Virus record (IMG/VR): IMGVR_UViG_3300009285_001239
Coordinates: 1 to 59,726 of that record
DNA: 59,726 bases
DNA from: a virus
Strand: one strand, 5' to 3'
The notes beneath the pieces were generated by a model. That model did no database searches and was not told where the DNA came from. It worked only from the letters and a program-made list of their open reading frames with translations. Shown here in pieces: positions 1 to 7,691 of this stretch. The translations under genes and the position numbers were made by a program. Within the stretch, counting starts at the first letter, position 1. Each line of letters begins with the position of its first letter.

Positions 1-1
1 A

Positions 2-163
2 AAGGATTTGCGGGGAGAGATCAAGTCGCTTGGTGTTAACCAGATTTTACTGCTGCTTTTGCTCAAGAAGAAATTCTCATTTCTCGGCACAGGCACAAAC
101 CCACTACCATCTTTTAGCATGGGTTGGTTAATTATTATTTACCCCCTTGTAGAGGGGGTATAA
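2..163 (+). CDS. Possible 3' end of a plus-strand gene (partial, convergent)
   Basis: An open frame runs from the window edge to a TAA at 161-163 and encodes 53 residues. It has a Leu-rich stretch, then Lys-Lys-Lys, and ends in a hydrophobic segment followed by LVEGV. It would be the only plus-strand gene seen and would converge on the long minus-strand operon. The strong hairpin at 117-176 overlaps its last codons, which fits a convergent gene end. No family was recognised. Because the start lies outside the window, the call rests only on the open frame and plausible composition, and it may be chance. Confidence 0.3.
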   Translation, partial: KDLRGEIKSLGVNQILLLLLLKKKFSFLGTGTNPLPSFSMGWLIIIYPLVEGV

Positions 164-176
164 TAATTACCCATGC
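117..176. terminator. Long imperfect hairpin at the convergent end (possible bidirectional terminator)
   Basis: Three nested inverted arms form a stem of about 24 bp: GCATGGGT (117-124) with ACCCATGC (169-176), TAATTATTAT (129-138) with ATAATAATTA (160-169), and ACCCCCT (141-147) with AGGGGGT (153-159). There is a 4-nt bulge, a 2-nt bulge and a 5-nt loop. It lies between the last minus-strand gene and a possible convergent gene. No T-run follows directly on either strand, so it is not a textbook intrinsic terminator. A second, weak minus-strand candidate is the ATAGT/ACTAT stem at 206-218 followed by a T-run just after the last stop codon. Confidence 0.5.
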
Positions 177-220
177 AAAAATGGTGGATTGTACCTTCAA
201 AAAAGATAGTAAAACTATAG

Positions 221-523
221 TCAATCTTGCAGTAATCTTTTGGTTATTTCTACAAGTAATCCTTGTGAAGGATCAGTGGTAAAAAATATAAAAATATCAC
301 TGTCAGATAACACAAACTTCTTACCTGTTTTAACTGAGGTTATGGTATATTTGAAAACTTGACGAGACAAGATTCTAGTAATTTTCCCGGTAATTGTTTG
401 ACTGTCGATATATTCATTCTCTACACCAACTAAATCTTCTACCATGAAACTATCTCCCCGGTAAATTTCATGTAATCTACTTGTCATCTCACAGTAAAGC
501 TTAGTACCGGGCTCTAGTTTCAT
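221..523 (-). CDS. Small phage protein, TKRxLL paralog family (member A)
   Basis: This 100-residue protein has unknown function. It begins with PGTKLYC, continues with GDSFMVEDL and GKKFVLSD, and ends with FTTDP followed by LLVEITKRLL. The same order of elements (a PGT-Y strand, a G-x-F-x-V element and a C-terminal TKRxLL helix) recurs in several other small proteins of this window, and most closely in the next gene upstream. Its ATG overlaps the stop of that gene as ATGA at 520-523. It is the last gene of the minus-strand operon. A small beta-barrel with a C-terminal helix is an inference. Confidence 0.8.
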   Translation of the reverse strand: MKLEPGTKLYCEMTSRLHEIYRGDSFMVEDLVGVENEYIDSQTITGKITRILSRQVFKYTITSVKTGKKFVLSDSDIFIFFTTDPSQGLLVEITKRLLQD

Positions 524-807
524 AGTAATAGTAATCTCAATGTTGCTTTCTTCAGTAGTTCGTCAGTGGGTTCCGTAGTAAAGAAGCTATCTAGTACTTC
601 CAAAAACCACTCGTATACTTCCATGGTTTCTAGTGACTGGCACACCACCAACGGCTTTTTAATGGGTGGGCGAAACGTACGGTACTTTAGCTGTATGACC
701 TTAAATGCTTCCCCTACTCGATAGACAGCTGATCCCGGATGGCAAAGATGGCAATAAACTATTGTCCCTACTTCATACCTACCCAACCTAGTTGTCTTGG
801 TGCTCAT
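520..807 (-). CDS. Small phage protein, TKRxLL paralog family (member B)
   Basis: This 95-residue protein has unknown function and is a clear paralog of its downstream neighbour: VGTIVYC matches PGTKLYC, VGEAFKVIQL matches GDSFMVEDL, and FFTTEPTDELLKKATLRLL matches FFTTDP followed by LLVEITKRLL. It overlaps the upstream gene's stop by 20 nt and shares an ATGA overlap with the downstream gene, so the three genes at the left end are probably co-translated. No transmembrane segment or catalytic motif is visible. Confidence 0.8.
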   Translation of the reverse strand: MSTKTTRLGRYEVGTIVYCHLCHPGSAVYRVGEAFKVIQLKYRTFRPPIKKPLVVCQSLETMEVYEWFLEVLDSFFTTEPTDELLKKATLRLLLL

Positions 808-1123
808 GAATAGCTAGTGCTCGTTTGGTAGCCAATACTTGCAGCTCTTCTGGGCAACTCAGTACGAAGTCAAAAGCTATTAACTTATCAAGTGTCAGAT
901 CCATCTTCTTAGAATCATCTTCTAGTGATTGAATAGTTATAAGCCGGTACTCAGTATCAATTCCTAGCACTTCAAACGCTTCACCGGGCTGAATCCACAA
1001 ACCCGGGTGCGTTAAGATTATCGGATAACCTTTACGATCAGGTCCACCACGGTAAATAACCATCCCAGGTTTTAATACAGCGTTAAGTAGGGATATACCT
1101 AACGCTGTATTTTTCTGAAGCAT
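788..1123 (-). CDS. Small phage protein, TKRxLL paralog family (member C)
   Basis: This is a 111-residue member of the small-protein family, with LKPGMVIYRGG, then PGEAFEVLGI, then EELQVLATKRALAIHE near the C-terminus. The frame is open further upstream, but that part would overlap the barrel gene by 82 nt. The ATG at 1123 lies 2 nt after that gene's TAG and is preferred. It differs from members A and B in an 18-residue insertion between the first two strands. Function is unknown. Confidence 0.75.
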   Translation of the reverse strand: MLQKNTALGISLLNAVLKPGMVIYRGGPDRKGYPIILTHPGLWIQPGEAFEVLGIDTEYRLITIQSLEDDSKKMDLTLDKLIAFDFVLSCPEELQVLATKRALAIHEHQDN

Positions 1124-1125
1124 GA

Positions 1126-1845
1126 CTAGAACGGTATCCGGCCCACCAGCACTAGCTCTTTGATTCCCCGAAAGGCCGAATCTTTTGCCCGTACTCCCGG
1201 TATCCATAAGTATTCAAGAGATAACGTCTTCCCTCCGATACCAATAGCCCCCATACCTGATAACCCATGACTAACCATGTGATAAACCCCAAACTGACGC
1301 CGATATGAATCCGGGTTATCGGCTTCTCCTTGATCTGGGACATCGGTGGTTTGCTCAGCTTGGTAAGCAACGATACCAATACGACCATAAGTCGTCAGTT
1401 TCCATACCGTTGTCTGAGCCTTACCACTGACTTCCAGTCCTTTGGCTTCAAAATAACTAAAGGCCCAGTTCGTTGCTGGGCAATGCTCATCACAGTGGTT
1501 GGGAGTTGATTCGACATACCTGAAGTCACCACCACTCAAAAACCCAGCAGCCAAGGTTTGCCTTCCCCATGAATGATAAGCTACACGATACCCCCAGTGC
1601 GGACTTACCATGGCTTCCCAACCCAGTAGCCATGCCGTGTCGCGGGTATTACTGTCTTGCTGAAAGGTGGGTTGGCGCCAAGTACCATCTGGCTCCAACC
1701 CCGCTACCGCCTTACCCACACCCAGCACTATCCCTTGGTCGTTGGCTGATGCCACTGAAACAACCAGGTGTAGTAGGATAAAGGATCCTACGATCAAGTA
1801 GCTGATCGTCTTACTGAACCAGTTGAATTTGTTTTCGTTACACAT
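1126..1845 (-). CDS. Putative outer-membrane beta-barrel protein with signal peptide
   Basis: This is a 239-residue protein. Residues 1-34 form a Sec signal peptide: a basic start, a hydrophobic core around residues 14-31 and a likely cleavage after ASA. The mature part has alternating amphipathic strands (for example YRVAYHSWG, TTVWKLTTYG, KTLSLEYLW) and ends in VLVGRIPF. A terminal aromatic residue is typical of outer-membrane proteins folded by BamA. Two cysteines close together (NHCDEHCPA) may form a disulfide. A GGAG sequence lies 8 nt before the ATG. Possible roles are superinfection exclusion or envelope remodelling, but this is inference; the family was not identified. Confidence 0.8.
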   Translation of the reverse strand: MCNENKFNWFSKTISYLIVGSFILLHLVVSVASANDQGIVLGVGKAVAGLEPDGTWRQPTFQQDSNTRDTAWLLGWEAMVSPHWGYRVAYHSWGRQTLAAGFLSGGDFRYVESTPNHCDEHCPATNWAFSYFEAKGLEVSGKAQTTVWKLTTYGRIGIVAYQAEQTTDVPDQGEADNPDSYRRQFGVYHMVSHGLSGMGAIGIGGKTLSLEYLWIPGVRAKDSAFRGIKELVLVGRIPF

Positions 1846-1887
1846 AGTTTATTCTCCGTTAGTTAAAGTTAACAACCTATACAACTA

Positions 1888-2046
1888 CTACCCCAAGAAC
1901 CAAGTGATTCGCCAGTGGTGTAGGGTAAAAGAAAACCAGGTATAGCAGCTGAGAACCCCAGCTAGGAACCACAGTATTCGCCCCAGCCATTTTCTTCGAA
2001 ACTGCTGCTCGTGTAACTGCTCTACCTGGTCAACCAATCCTGTCAT
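1888..2046 (-). CDS. 52-residue single-span membrane peptide
   Basis: The ATG at 2046 overlaps the upstream gene's TAA by one base (TAATG), which indicates translational coupling. The product begins with a charged, Gln-rich segment (LVDQVEQLHEQQFRRKW) and then has one hydrophobic segment of about 20 residues, GRILWFLAGVLSCYTWF. It ends in an aromatic and His-rich tail. It probably sits in the inner membrane with the N-terminus in the cytoplasm. It lies directly before the outer-membrane barrel gene. Function is unknown. Confidence 0.6.
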   Translation of the reverse strand: MTGLVDQVEQLHEQQFRRKWLGRILWFLAGVLSCYTWFSFTLHHWRITWFLG

Positions 2047-2267
2047 TAGTGAACCCTCCCTCTAGTCGGAGCGCTTTCCAGAATTCGATAAGGAAGTTTC
2101 TGCGAGTTAGCCCACTGAATCAACTCGTGTGTAGTTGCTGTCTGCAGTAGCTTTTTAGTACTGCCCGGAAGAGCCCAGACATTGGGATTTACCGGAGATA
2201 CCAGCACAAACTGAAACTGCCCGACGATAAACCGGCGTTGTAACTTTTGCATGTCGAGTAAATCCAT
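2046..2267 (-). CDS. Hypothetical protein (73 aa)
   Basis: A small soluble protein with no recognised domain. An AGGAGG sequence lies just upstream of the ATG. It contains two beta-like stretches (FIVGQFQFVLVSP, then NVWALPG) and an amphipathic helix around THELIQWANSQK. It lies between a Rossmann-like protein and a membrane peptide, with tight spacing on both sides, so it is part of the same operon. Function is unknown. Confidence 0.7.
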   Translation of the reverse strand: MDLLDMQKLQRRFIVGQFQFVLVSPVNPNVWALPGSTKKLLQTATTHELIQWANSQKLPYRILESAPTRGRVH

Positions 2268-2286
2268 TACTGCCTCCTGTTATTGG

Positions 2287-3045
2287 TTAGTGTGTCGGGC
2301 GGGTGGCTAAGTCTTCAAGTACACTTCTGAATTGCGTCAACCCGCCCGTCACCATGATTATATCCTGCTTCCGAACCGCCCGGACTTTGTTATATAACTC
2401 ATGGCTGATAAACCGGGTCCACGCAATCACATAGGTAGCCGTTCTGGCCATGTTGACTACATCCTGCCCGTTTACTTGCGTAACAAAGCGAAGATCTAAG
2501 TAGTCATTGAATTCCTTTTCCAGGTGTTGGTAGTCTTTATTCATACCCCCCACTATCAACACCTTTGGCCGTCGCGGCGTATCTGGTAGGGGGGTAATGG
2601 TGCGGTCAATTACTATCGACTCATCCCCTTTTAGTACTACTGGTGTGGGACATCGAGCCGCTTCCTTGAGTCCTTCTTGAACAATAGCCCGAACCTCGTT
2701 AAGAAGTTCCTGCTTAAAGGCCTTGGTAAGGTCAAGTAAAGCCTGCACCATGGGGGAATACTGCGGGGGTATGGGAGGGACTGGGGGCTCTTTTGCTTTC
2801 CGATCCCGCTCAATCACCTGTTCTCGTAACTTAATCTCGACACCTTTCACGAACCACTGAGCTTGCTGCGGGCTATTTAACCGGTGCCGTCGACGAACCG
2901 CTGGTAAACAGCATTGGGCTGAAAAAAGAAGGGAGACCCACGACCCGCGTAGGCCCCCCTGCTCACCAACTAACTCCACGGCTTTACTGATTATTTTGGC
3001 CTTCTCATCTTCGTTCCAAAAGATGCGAGGTGTTCCAGTTGCCAT
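2287..3045 (-). CDS. DUF2325-like Rossmann-fold protein
   Basis: This 252-residue protein has a helical N-terminal half that ends in a Pro-rich linker near residues 85-95. The C-terminal domain starts around residue 158 with RRPKVLIVGGMNKDYQHLEKE, followed by VVNMARTATYVIAWTRFISHEL and KQDIIMVTGGLTQF. This pattern (K-V-L-I-V-G-G, alternating strands and helices) is that of the DUF2325 family, a Rossmann-like domain of unknown activity. The N-terminal half is basic and may bind nucleic acid. The ATG at 3045 is preferred over the ATG at 3051 because it lies 8 nt after AAAGGAG. Confidence 0.75.
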   Translation of the reverse strand: MATGTPRIFWNEDEKAKIISKAVELVGEQGGLRGSWVSLLFSAQCCLPAVRRRHRLNSPQQAQWFVKGVEIKLREQVIERDRKAKEPPVPPIPPQYSPMVQALLDLTKAFKQELLNEVRAIVQEGLKEAARCPTPVVLKGDESIVIDRTITPLPDTPRRPKVLIVGGMNKDYQHLEKEFNDYLDLRFVTQVNGQDVVNMARTATYVIAWTRFISHELYNKVRAVRKQDIIMVTGGLTQFRSVLEDLATRPTH

Positions 3046-3084
3046 TGTCATAACTCCTTTAGTTAGTAGTTATACAGCTATGAG

Positions 3085-3360
3085 TTACTCCTCGTCAGGG
3101 GATTTCCCTTCCTTGGCCCCTTTTGAGATCGGAATAGCCCCACCCGCTTCGCGTACATCACCATCCATGGCCTCCAAGATACCTCGCATGGCATACACGA
3201 ACTTGAACCACTCACGGGCGTTCTGCTTACCATCAGTAAGCGGATACTTTTCCTTGTACCGCTCAATCTGGCGCTCGAACCGTTCGGCCATACGAAAACC
3301 GCGTAATGGCCGCTGGGCTTTTTCCTTCTTACCACCCTTCTTGACTTTGTCCTTCTTCAT
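3085..3360 (-). CDS. Hypothetical basic protein (91 aa)
   Basis: The N-terminus is strongly basic (KKDKVKKGGKKEKAQR) and is followed by a charged helical region with RFERQIERYKEKYPL and a Trp-Phe core around REWFKFVYAMRG. The tail is Gly/Lys/Glu-rich. AAGGAG lies 10 nt before the ATG. The other open frame over the same bases (3078-3335) has no ribosome site and is probably a shadow. A nucleic-acid-binding role is possible from the charge alone. Confidence 0.7.
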   Translation of the reverse strand: MKKDKVKKGGKKEKAQRPLRGFRMAERFERQIERYKEKYPLTDGKQNAREWFKFVYAMRGILEAMDGDVREAGGAIPISKGAKEGKSPDEE

Positions 3361-3393
3361 GTGACTGACACTCCTTAGTTAGTTGGTTAACGA

Positions 3394-3624
3394 CTACTTC
3401 TTCTTGGAAGGCCGCTTGTACCGCGGCATCCCACGAAACACCTGGTACCAGTTAGCCCCGGTACTGGCACTGAGCTTCTTGGCTTCGCACTTCTTAATGA
3501 ACCCCTGCCGAGCCGGCCGGTGATCATCGAAGTACTCATGCAACGCCTCTTTACGACTACCGCGACGATGCCCGCGGTATCCCACTACCCCCTTCTTGGG
3601 GTCACTTTTTGCTTCTGTTTTCAT
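3394..3624 (-). CDS. Hypothetical Lys/Arg-rich protein (76 aa)
   Basis: A very basic small protein: GYRGHRRGSRKEALHEYFDDH, a helix-forming middle (FIKKCEAKKLSASTGANW), and a C-terminus of RYKRPSKKK. The middle resembles a short helix-turn-helix, but this is not firm. A GAGGTGAG ribosome site precedes the ATG. It sits in a group of three small basic genes directly downstream of a strong promoter, typical of early phage genes that act on host nucleic acid or polymerase; that role is inference. Confidence 0.7.
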   Translation of the reverse strand: MKTEAKSDPKKGVVGYRGHRRGSRKEALHEYFDDHRPARQGFIKKCEAKKLSASTGANWYQVFRGMPRYKRPSKKK

Positions 3625-3676
3625 AACTCACCTCTTGTGTTTACTATACCGGCAAACGGCCGGCGCGCTTTACTTC

Positions 3677-3874
3677 TTACTTACTATGAATCTCGTCCTG
3701 ATAGAACTCACCAGCACTATACCGCCGCAGTGTGGCGATAGCCATATCATAAGGTACACGAGACTTGAAAGCTACCCATGCGACTAGTTCTCTGGCCCGA
3801 CGATCACCACTGTTTATTTTCTCCAACGTGACCCGTGCTGCCATGACTAATTGTCTACTGGTATACTTGGCCAT
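3677..3874 (-). CDS. Hypothetical helical protein (65 aa), first gene after a promoter
   Basis: This 65-residue all-helical protein has a basic face: TSRQLVMAARVTLEKINSGDRRARELVAWVAFKSRV is broken here into helices by SGD and SRV. It is the first gene after the promoter at 3929-3956, with an untranslated leader of about 50 nt that contains the TAAACA-N3-TGTTTA palindrome. That position suggests it is regulated by whatever binds the palindrome. Function is unknown. Confidence 0.7.
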   Translation of the reverse strand: MAKYTSRQLVMAARVTLEKINSGDRRARELVAWVAFKSRVPYDMAIATLRRYSAGEFYQDEIHSK

Positions 3875-3903
3875 GTTCTATCTCACTGGTTAATTTTAAT
3901 GAT

Positions 3904-3918
3904 TAAACAAAGTGTTTA
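3904..3918. promoter_or_regulatory. Palindrome TAAACA-N3-TGTTTA (putative operator, copy 1)
   Basis: A perfect 6+6 bp inverted repeat with a 3-nt spacer lies just downstream of the -10 box at 3929-3934, at about +4 to +18 of the predicted transcript. The identical 15-mer occurs once more, at 53365-53379, next to another candidate promoter. A shared site at two promoters suggests one phage or host regulator. The regulator is not known. Confidence 0.5.
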
Positions 3919-3928
3919 TACACGCAGA

Positions 3929-3956
3929 ATTATATATGCTGATAGATGAACCTCAA
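3929..3956 (-). promoter_or_regulatory. Sigma70-type promoter
   Basis: On the minus strand, TTGAGG (3956-3951) and a perfect TATAAT (3934-3929) are separated by 16 nt. The region between the recombination genes and the left small genes is 123 nt, the largest gap in the left 19 kb. The promoter drives 3677-3874 and the genes beyond. A palindrome overlaps the predicted transcript start region. Confidence 0.65.
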
Positions 3957-3997
3957 AGCATGAAGTTATCCAGGCATACATGGATGGAACTACGATA

Positions 3998-5800
3998 CTA
4001 CCGGTTTAGCGGTTCAAATAAGCTTCCATTCTCGTCAAACTGGACACTATATCGGGCAGCAAACCCACCAAACGAAATACTACGATGATCCAGTAGCCAT
4101 ACAGTCCGTCGTTGATCTTCGGCCCACTGTTGCAAAGTAGTCAATAAGTCTTCCACTCCCGTAGCACTCAGCCAGGCCGTGGGTTCGTCAAATACCTGCA
4201 CATTGACCTGCACTCCTTTCCGCGCCAGGATCAGGTTAGCCAGCCCCAGTTGGACCGCAATACGAAGTCGTTGTCGTTCCCCACCCGAGAATTCTTCTAT
4301 CGTTCGCGCTTTTCGATGGGTTGGAGAGTAGATAAAGAAGTGCAGTTTCTTCTGTATCGTTCCTGACTTGGTGGCTCGATCAGTACTGACTTTAATAGTC
4401 CAACCCAACAGCCCTAAGTGCTCCAGAGCTTCATTTACTTCCAGCTCAAGATGTTTCAATACCTGGTCAAGGATGTAGAGCTTGACCAGCTTGAACTCAC
4501 GAGACCAGAACTCATACCGTAACTTACGACGGGTCTTCTTCTGCCGGGTTGTTGTTAGTGTGGTTAACTGCCCCTGTAATACTTGTCGTTGTTTCTTGGC
4601 TCTATGCAGTAAGTCACGATGCGGATTATCTTGAGCCCGAACTACCCCTAACTCATTCTGCTTGACTTCAATATCTGTCTGTAGTTGCTGGATCCTATTC
4701 TGCCGGGACTGGGTTTCATCTTCTATTTGCGACTGTACAGTATCCCGCCGCATGGATATTTTGAAGCTACGAGCTTCGAGCTTCTTCAGTCTGATAACTT
4801 GTTGTTGCTTTTTAGTATCCAGTTGGTGCTGTTCCACTTCTACCCGGTGCTTCTCTGCCCGCAGGTGCTTTGTAGAAACAGTCTGCCCGCAGGTAGGGCA
4901 AACCGCTGTAACAGTTTCCAACGCTAGATACTGTTCTTGTAAAGTCACACTACGACTATGATTTTGGGCCTGCCGTTCCCGTAGCTTCACCACTTTTACA
5001 GTGAGCTTTTCGAGCTTTTTCTGTAGAAGGCGGAGCCGTTTTTGCAGTGTTTCGACGGGGCCTTCGTTCTGCTTCCGGGCTGCACGTAATTCCTCACCCC
5101 TCGTGGAAATGTCGGTTTGCAGGGTAGCTACTCGTTTGCGCTGATCCTTATCCCATTGGTTGACCTGCTCAGTGACCACAGTCAAATCTAGCTGCTGTAG
5201 CTGCCCCCGGACTCGTTCCTTCTCTAGTGCTAGAGATTGTAGTACTTCGTCAACAATAACTAACTGCTGCTTGGCCCTGTCAGAATAACTATCCCACTTC
5301 TCCAGTTGCAGGATCTCAGACAGAAGTTCGGTCTTAGCCGTTGGAGCCAACTCTACAAACCACTTACCGAACTGTGAAATTAGAACAGCATGCAAAAACT
5401 GCTCATAGGTCATCCCGAGTAGTTGGTCGATTCTGTCTTGGTCGACCACTTCCCATACCGTCCCGTTATAGACTTTAAGTACGTTAGGAGCCTGCGTTCG
5501 TTTGACGACCCACTCGACCCGATCTATCGTCAATTTTACTTTACCTCGACATGGTATGGGCTTACCCCAACTACGAATACTACTAGCCCGACTACCCGTC
5601 GAGGTGCGACCATAACAAACCCACGTCACTGCATCCCATAGGGTAGACTTACCCACTGCATTAGCCCCCATACGGGGGTATTGTTGATTACTACCAGTAA
5701 GATAAATCAGCCCCGGAGCGGGGGCTAACGGGAGGCGCTGCTTCTGCCGGAAGCTTTTGAATCCCTGAATGGTGAGTGATTGAAACTGGAGAGAAGCCAT
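3998..5800 (-). CDS. SbcC/Rad50-like recombination nuclease ATPase subunit (T4 gp46 type)
   Basis: This 600-residue SMC-like ATPase partners the SbcD-like nuclease encoded just upstream to process DNA ends. The Walker A motif GANAVGKST is at residues 45-53. Long coiled-coil arms flank a zinc hook, CPTC, near residue 301. The ABC signature FSGGERQR lies near 501 and Walker B, VQVFDEPTAW, near 537, followed by the LLDHR switch. It is shorter than bacterial SbcC (about 1,000 aa) and close to T4 gp46 (560 aa), so the coiled coil is short. Its start lies 1 nt after the preceding stop region. Confidence 0.95.
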   Translation of the reverse strand: MASLQFQSLTIQGFKSFRQKQRLPLAPAPGLIYLTGSNQQYPRMGANAVGKSTLWDAVTWVCYGRTSTGSRASSIRSWGKPIPCRGKVKLTIDRVEWVVKRTQAPNVLKVYNGTVWEVVDQDRIDQLLGMTYEQFLHAVLISQFGKWFVELAPTAKTELLSEILQLEKWDSYSDRAKQQLVIVDEVLQSLALEKERVRGQLQQLDLTVVTEQVNQWDKDQRKRVATLQTDISTRGEELRAARKQNEGPVETLQKRLRLLQKKLEKLTVKVVKLRERQAQNHSRSVTLQEQYLALETVTAVCPTCGQTVSTKHLRAEKHRVEVEQHQLDTKKQQQVIRLKKLEARSFKISMRRDTVQSQIEDETQSRQNRIQQLQTDIEVKQNELGVVRAQDNPHRDLLHRAKKQRQVLQGQLTTLTTTRQKKTRRKLRYEFWSREFKLVKLYILDQVLKHLELEVNEALEHLGLLGWTIKVSTDRATKSGTIQKKLHFFIYSPTHRKARTIEEFSGGERQRLRIAVQLGLANLILARKGVQVNVQVFDEPTAWLSATGVEDLLTTLQQWAEDQRRTVWLLDHRSISFGGFAARYSVQFDENGSLFEPLNR

Positions 5801-5801
5801 C

Positions 5802-6029
5802 TCATTTTCTAAGTAAAGCTTTGGTAATGGCTAACTTGGTAGCTTCATCTACAGTGCATGTATCTAAATTCACTGTCCACTCATCTGGAGAAAACTTAAG
5901 TTCTACTACGGGTAATTGGTTTATCCCTATTACTACTTTTACGTCTATTAAGTAATTGGCAATATCTACCCCATTGATAAGTACTGAGGTTTGCTGCCCA
6001 ACCCCTCGATAGATTATATCTACCTTCAC
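5802..6029 (-). CDS. Small protein between sbcD- and sbcC-like genes, TKRxLL-family member (D)
   Basis: This 75-residue protein ends in CTVDEATKLAITKALLRK, a diverged form of the TKRxLL ending. Its first part (VLINGVDIANYLIDVKVV, then VVELKFSPDEW) resembles the N-terminal third of the 207-residue paralog at 12352-12975 (FQGKDITHLVKQ, then LQILIQFNDGL). It overlaps the sbcD-like stop by 4 nt (ATGA), so it is co-translated with the nuclease subunits. A role with them is possible but untested. Confidence 0.75.
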   Translation of the reverse strand: MKVDIIYRGVGQQTSVLINGVDIANYLIDVKVVIGINQLPVVELKFSPDEWTVNLDTCTVDEATKLAITKALLRK

Positions 6030-7123
6030 TTGTCTTTCTCCATCAACACTAACGCGGTGTTAGCCAGCTTTTCGTCAATCTTTTTGTCTTGGCAATATCG
6101 CTCTAGTATCAGGTTAGGTTGGTTCTCAAACCGAATACCTAATCGAACCCGCTCAGTATCCTGATGCAGCGCTGTAGTATCTAAGTGAAACTGTAGTACT
6201 GACAGCTTCCACCTGTCGGCCCATTCCTGCACCTCTTCTTTTACCATCTGCCACCAGTCCAGACTTGACTTAGCTACCTTCAAAGTTACCTTGACCAGAT
6301 CTCCTTCTTGCACATCGAACTTAGCCAAGTAATCTTTAGCTTGTTGGACTGGCATGGGAATAGCTTCTTTCTTACTATATCTCGGTCTAGCTACCGGGAT
6401 CGTGATACTCCACTTCTTAGGAAAGACATCGAAGGTGGTGATAGGTATAAGATGAGCTTCTCCTCCCAAGATACGGGGATAGAACTTGTCTCCGAACCGT
6501 ACGTGATAGGGGCTACCCACATAAGTGACCTTTCCACAGACCTGCGGTACATGCACATCCCCGGAGATGATTGGAAGGGCACACTCTTTGAACAAGTCTT
6601 GCGAGATCCCTGTCAGAGAACTTCCCGTCTCGGCTTTGGCCCCTCTGACCGTCTGGTGCATGAATACTGCCCGTAACTTACCCGGCTTAGCCGATCCTTC
6701 TACATACATCTTTCTTATCTTGGGAAACTGCTTCCATACCCGGGGGAAATTCTGCTGATGGGGAATGAACCAACTCATCCCATATCCAGGCACTAGTAAT
6801 ACTCGTGGGGCAGTGATAACCGTTACCCGTCGTTGATACTTCAAGAAGGCAAAGAACGGATCCCCTTCATTCACATAGTCGTGGTTACCGGCCAAGATAT
6901 AGACATTGACCAGTGACGCTAACTTAGCAACATTTTCCGCTACTCGATTGACCAGTCGGGCCGGGTGCCTATCCTTGGCGTCAGTTAGGTCACCCAGAAT
7001 CAGGACCGACTTAACGTCTTGGTTTTTCTGGCACAGCCCGTACAGCAGAGGGAAGATCCCCCAACGATACTCGTCTCTAGGATTGTCGCTCAAGTGAAGA
7101 TCGGATGTGACCAATACACTCAT
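6026..7123 (-). CDS. SbcD/Mre11-like metallophosphoesterase nuclease subunit (T4 gp47 type)
   Basis: This 365-residue calcineurin-type phosphoesterase has all expected metal motifs: SDLHLS (residues 7-12), ILGDLTD, AGNHDY, a conserved His in MHQT, and SGDVHVPQ followed by YVGSPYHVRFGD. With the SbcC-like ATPase it forms a nuclease that resects or trims DNA ends during phage recombination. The start cannot be later because DLHLS begins at residue 8, so the 47-nt overlap with the end of the upstream nuclease gene is real. Confidence 0.95.
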   Translation of the reverse strand: MSVLVTSDLHLSDNPRDEYRWGIFPLLYGLCQKNQDVKSVLILGDLTDAKDRHPARLVNRVAENVAKLASLVNVYILAGNHDYVNEGDPFFAFLKYQRRVTVITAPRVLLVPGYGMSWFIPHQQNFPRVWKQFPKIRKMYVEGSAKPGKLRAVFMHQTVRGAKAETGSSLTGISQDLFKECALPIISGDVHVPQVCGKVTYVGSPYHVRFGDKFYPRILGGEAHLIPITTFDVFPKKWSITIPVARPRYSKKEAIPMPVQQAKDYLAKFDVQEGDLVKVTLKVAKSSLDWWQMVKEEVQEWADRWKLSVLQFHLDTTALHQDTERVRLGIRFENQPNLILERYCQDKKIDEKLANTALVLMEKDK

Positions 7124-7598
7124 TGAAGTCTACCTCAGATAGAAGCCGGTCAAAGGACGATACATACGCCGAGAGCCAGACTAGTTTGACGTTCGGTAAT
7201 ACGCATGTTTGATATCTTGTCAATATAAGAGTTTTGGTATTATTCTGCTTTGCTATCAGCAATGGGAGCTTACTCAGTTTCCGTGCTTGTTGTTCTAACT
7301 TCTCCCATGCGGCAGGAAGGATACCTGCCGGCTTATCCGTTAGTAACGATTCCAGTCGTAGGTTACGGTAAAACTTACACTCAATGACGAAGACATCAGT
7401 CAGGATATGCCCTTCAGGTAAGGTAGCGGCAATGTCTCCGGCATGCGTTGACTGCTTCATCACCGTTGCCCGTGACCCTGAACCCGCTGTCCGCCAGAAC
7501 AGATCAGTTCGTTTGCCTTTGGAGACCCACAGTGATAGTTGTTTGCAGACTGCCCTCTCGAAGGCCCCGCCTTTGTTTTTACCCGCGCCTTTTTTCAT
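7077..7598 (-). CDS. PD-(D/E)xK endonuclease (Holliday-junction-resolvase-like)
   Basis: This 173-residue protein has GGAFERAVCKQLSLW at residues 10-24 (the catalytic Glu helix), FWRTAGSGSRAT, HAGDIAATLPEG (catalytic Asp) and VFVIECKFY (E-x-K). This order is that of the PD-(D/E)xK superfamily, as in phage and archaeal junction resolvases. It lies between recA and sbcD homologs, which fits a recombination role. A restriction-like or VRR-NUC relative cannot be excluded. Confidence 0.75.
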   Translation of the reverse strand: MKKGAGKNKGGAFERAVCKQLSLWVSKGKRTDLFWRTAGSGSRATVMKQSTHAGDIAATLPEGHILTDVFVIECKFYRNLRLESLLTDKPAGILPAAWEKLEQQARKLSKLPLLIAKQNNTKTLILTRYQTCVLPNVKLVWLSAYVSSFDRLLSEVDFNECIGHIRSSLERQS

Positions 7599-7691
7599 CG
7601 TGCCTTCCTCGGATCTACTACTGTCTTAATCGGGATCCCTTTGTAAAAATACAGCAGGATTTCACCATCCCATTTTGTTTCGAACTCATTA

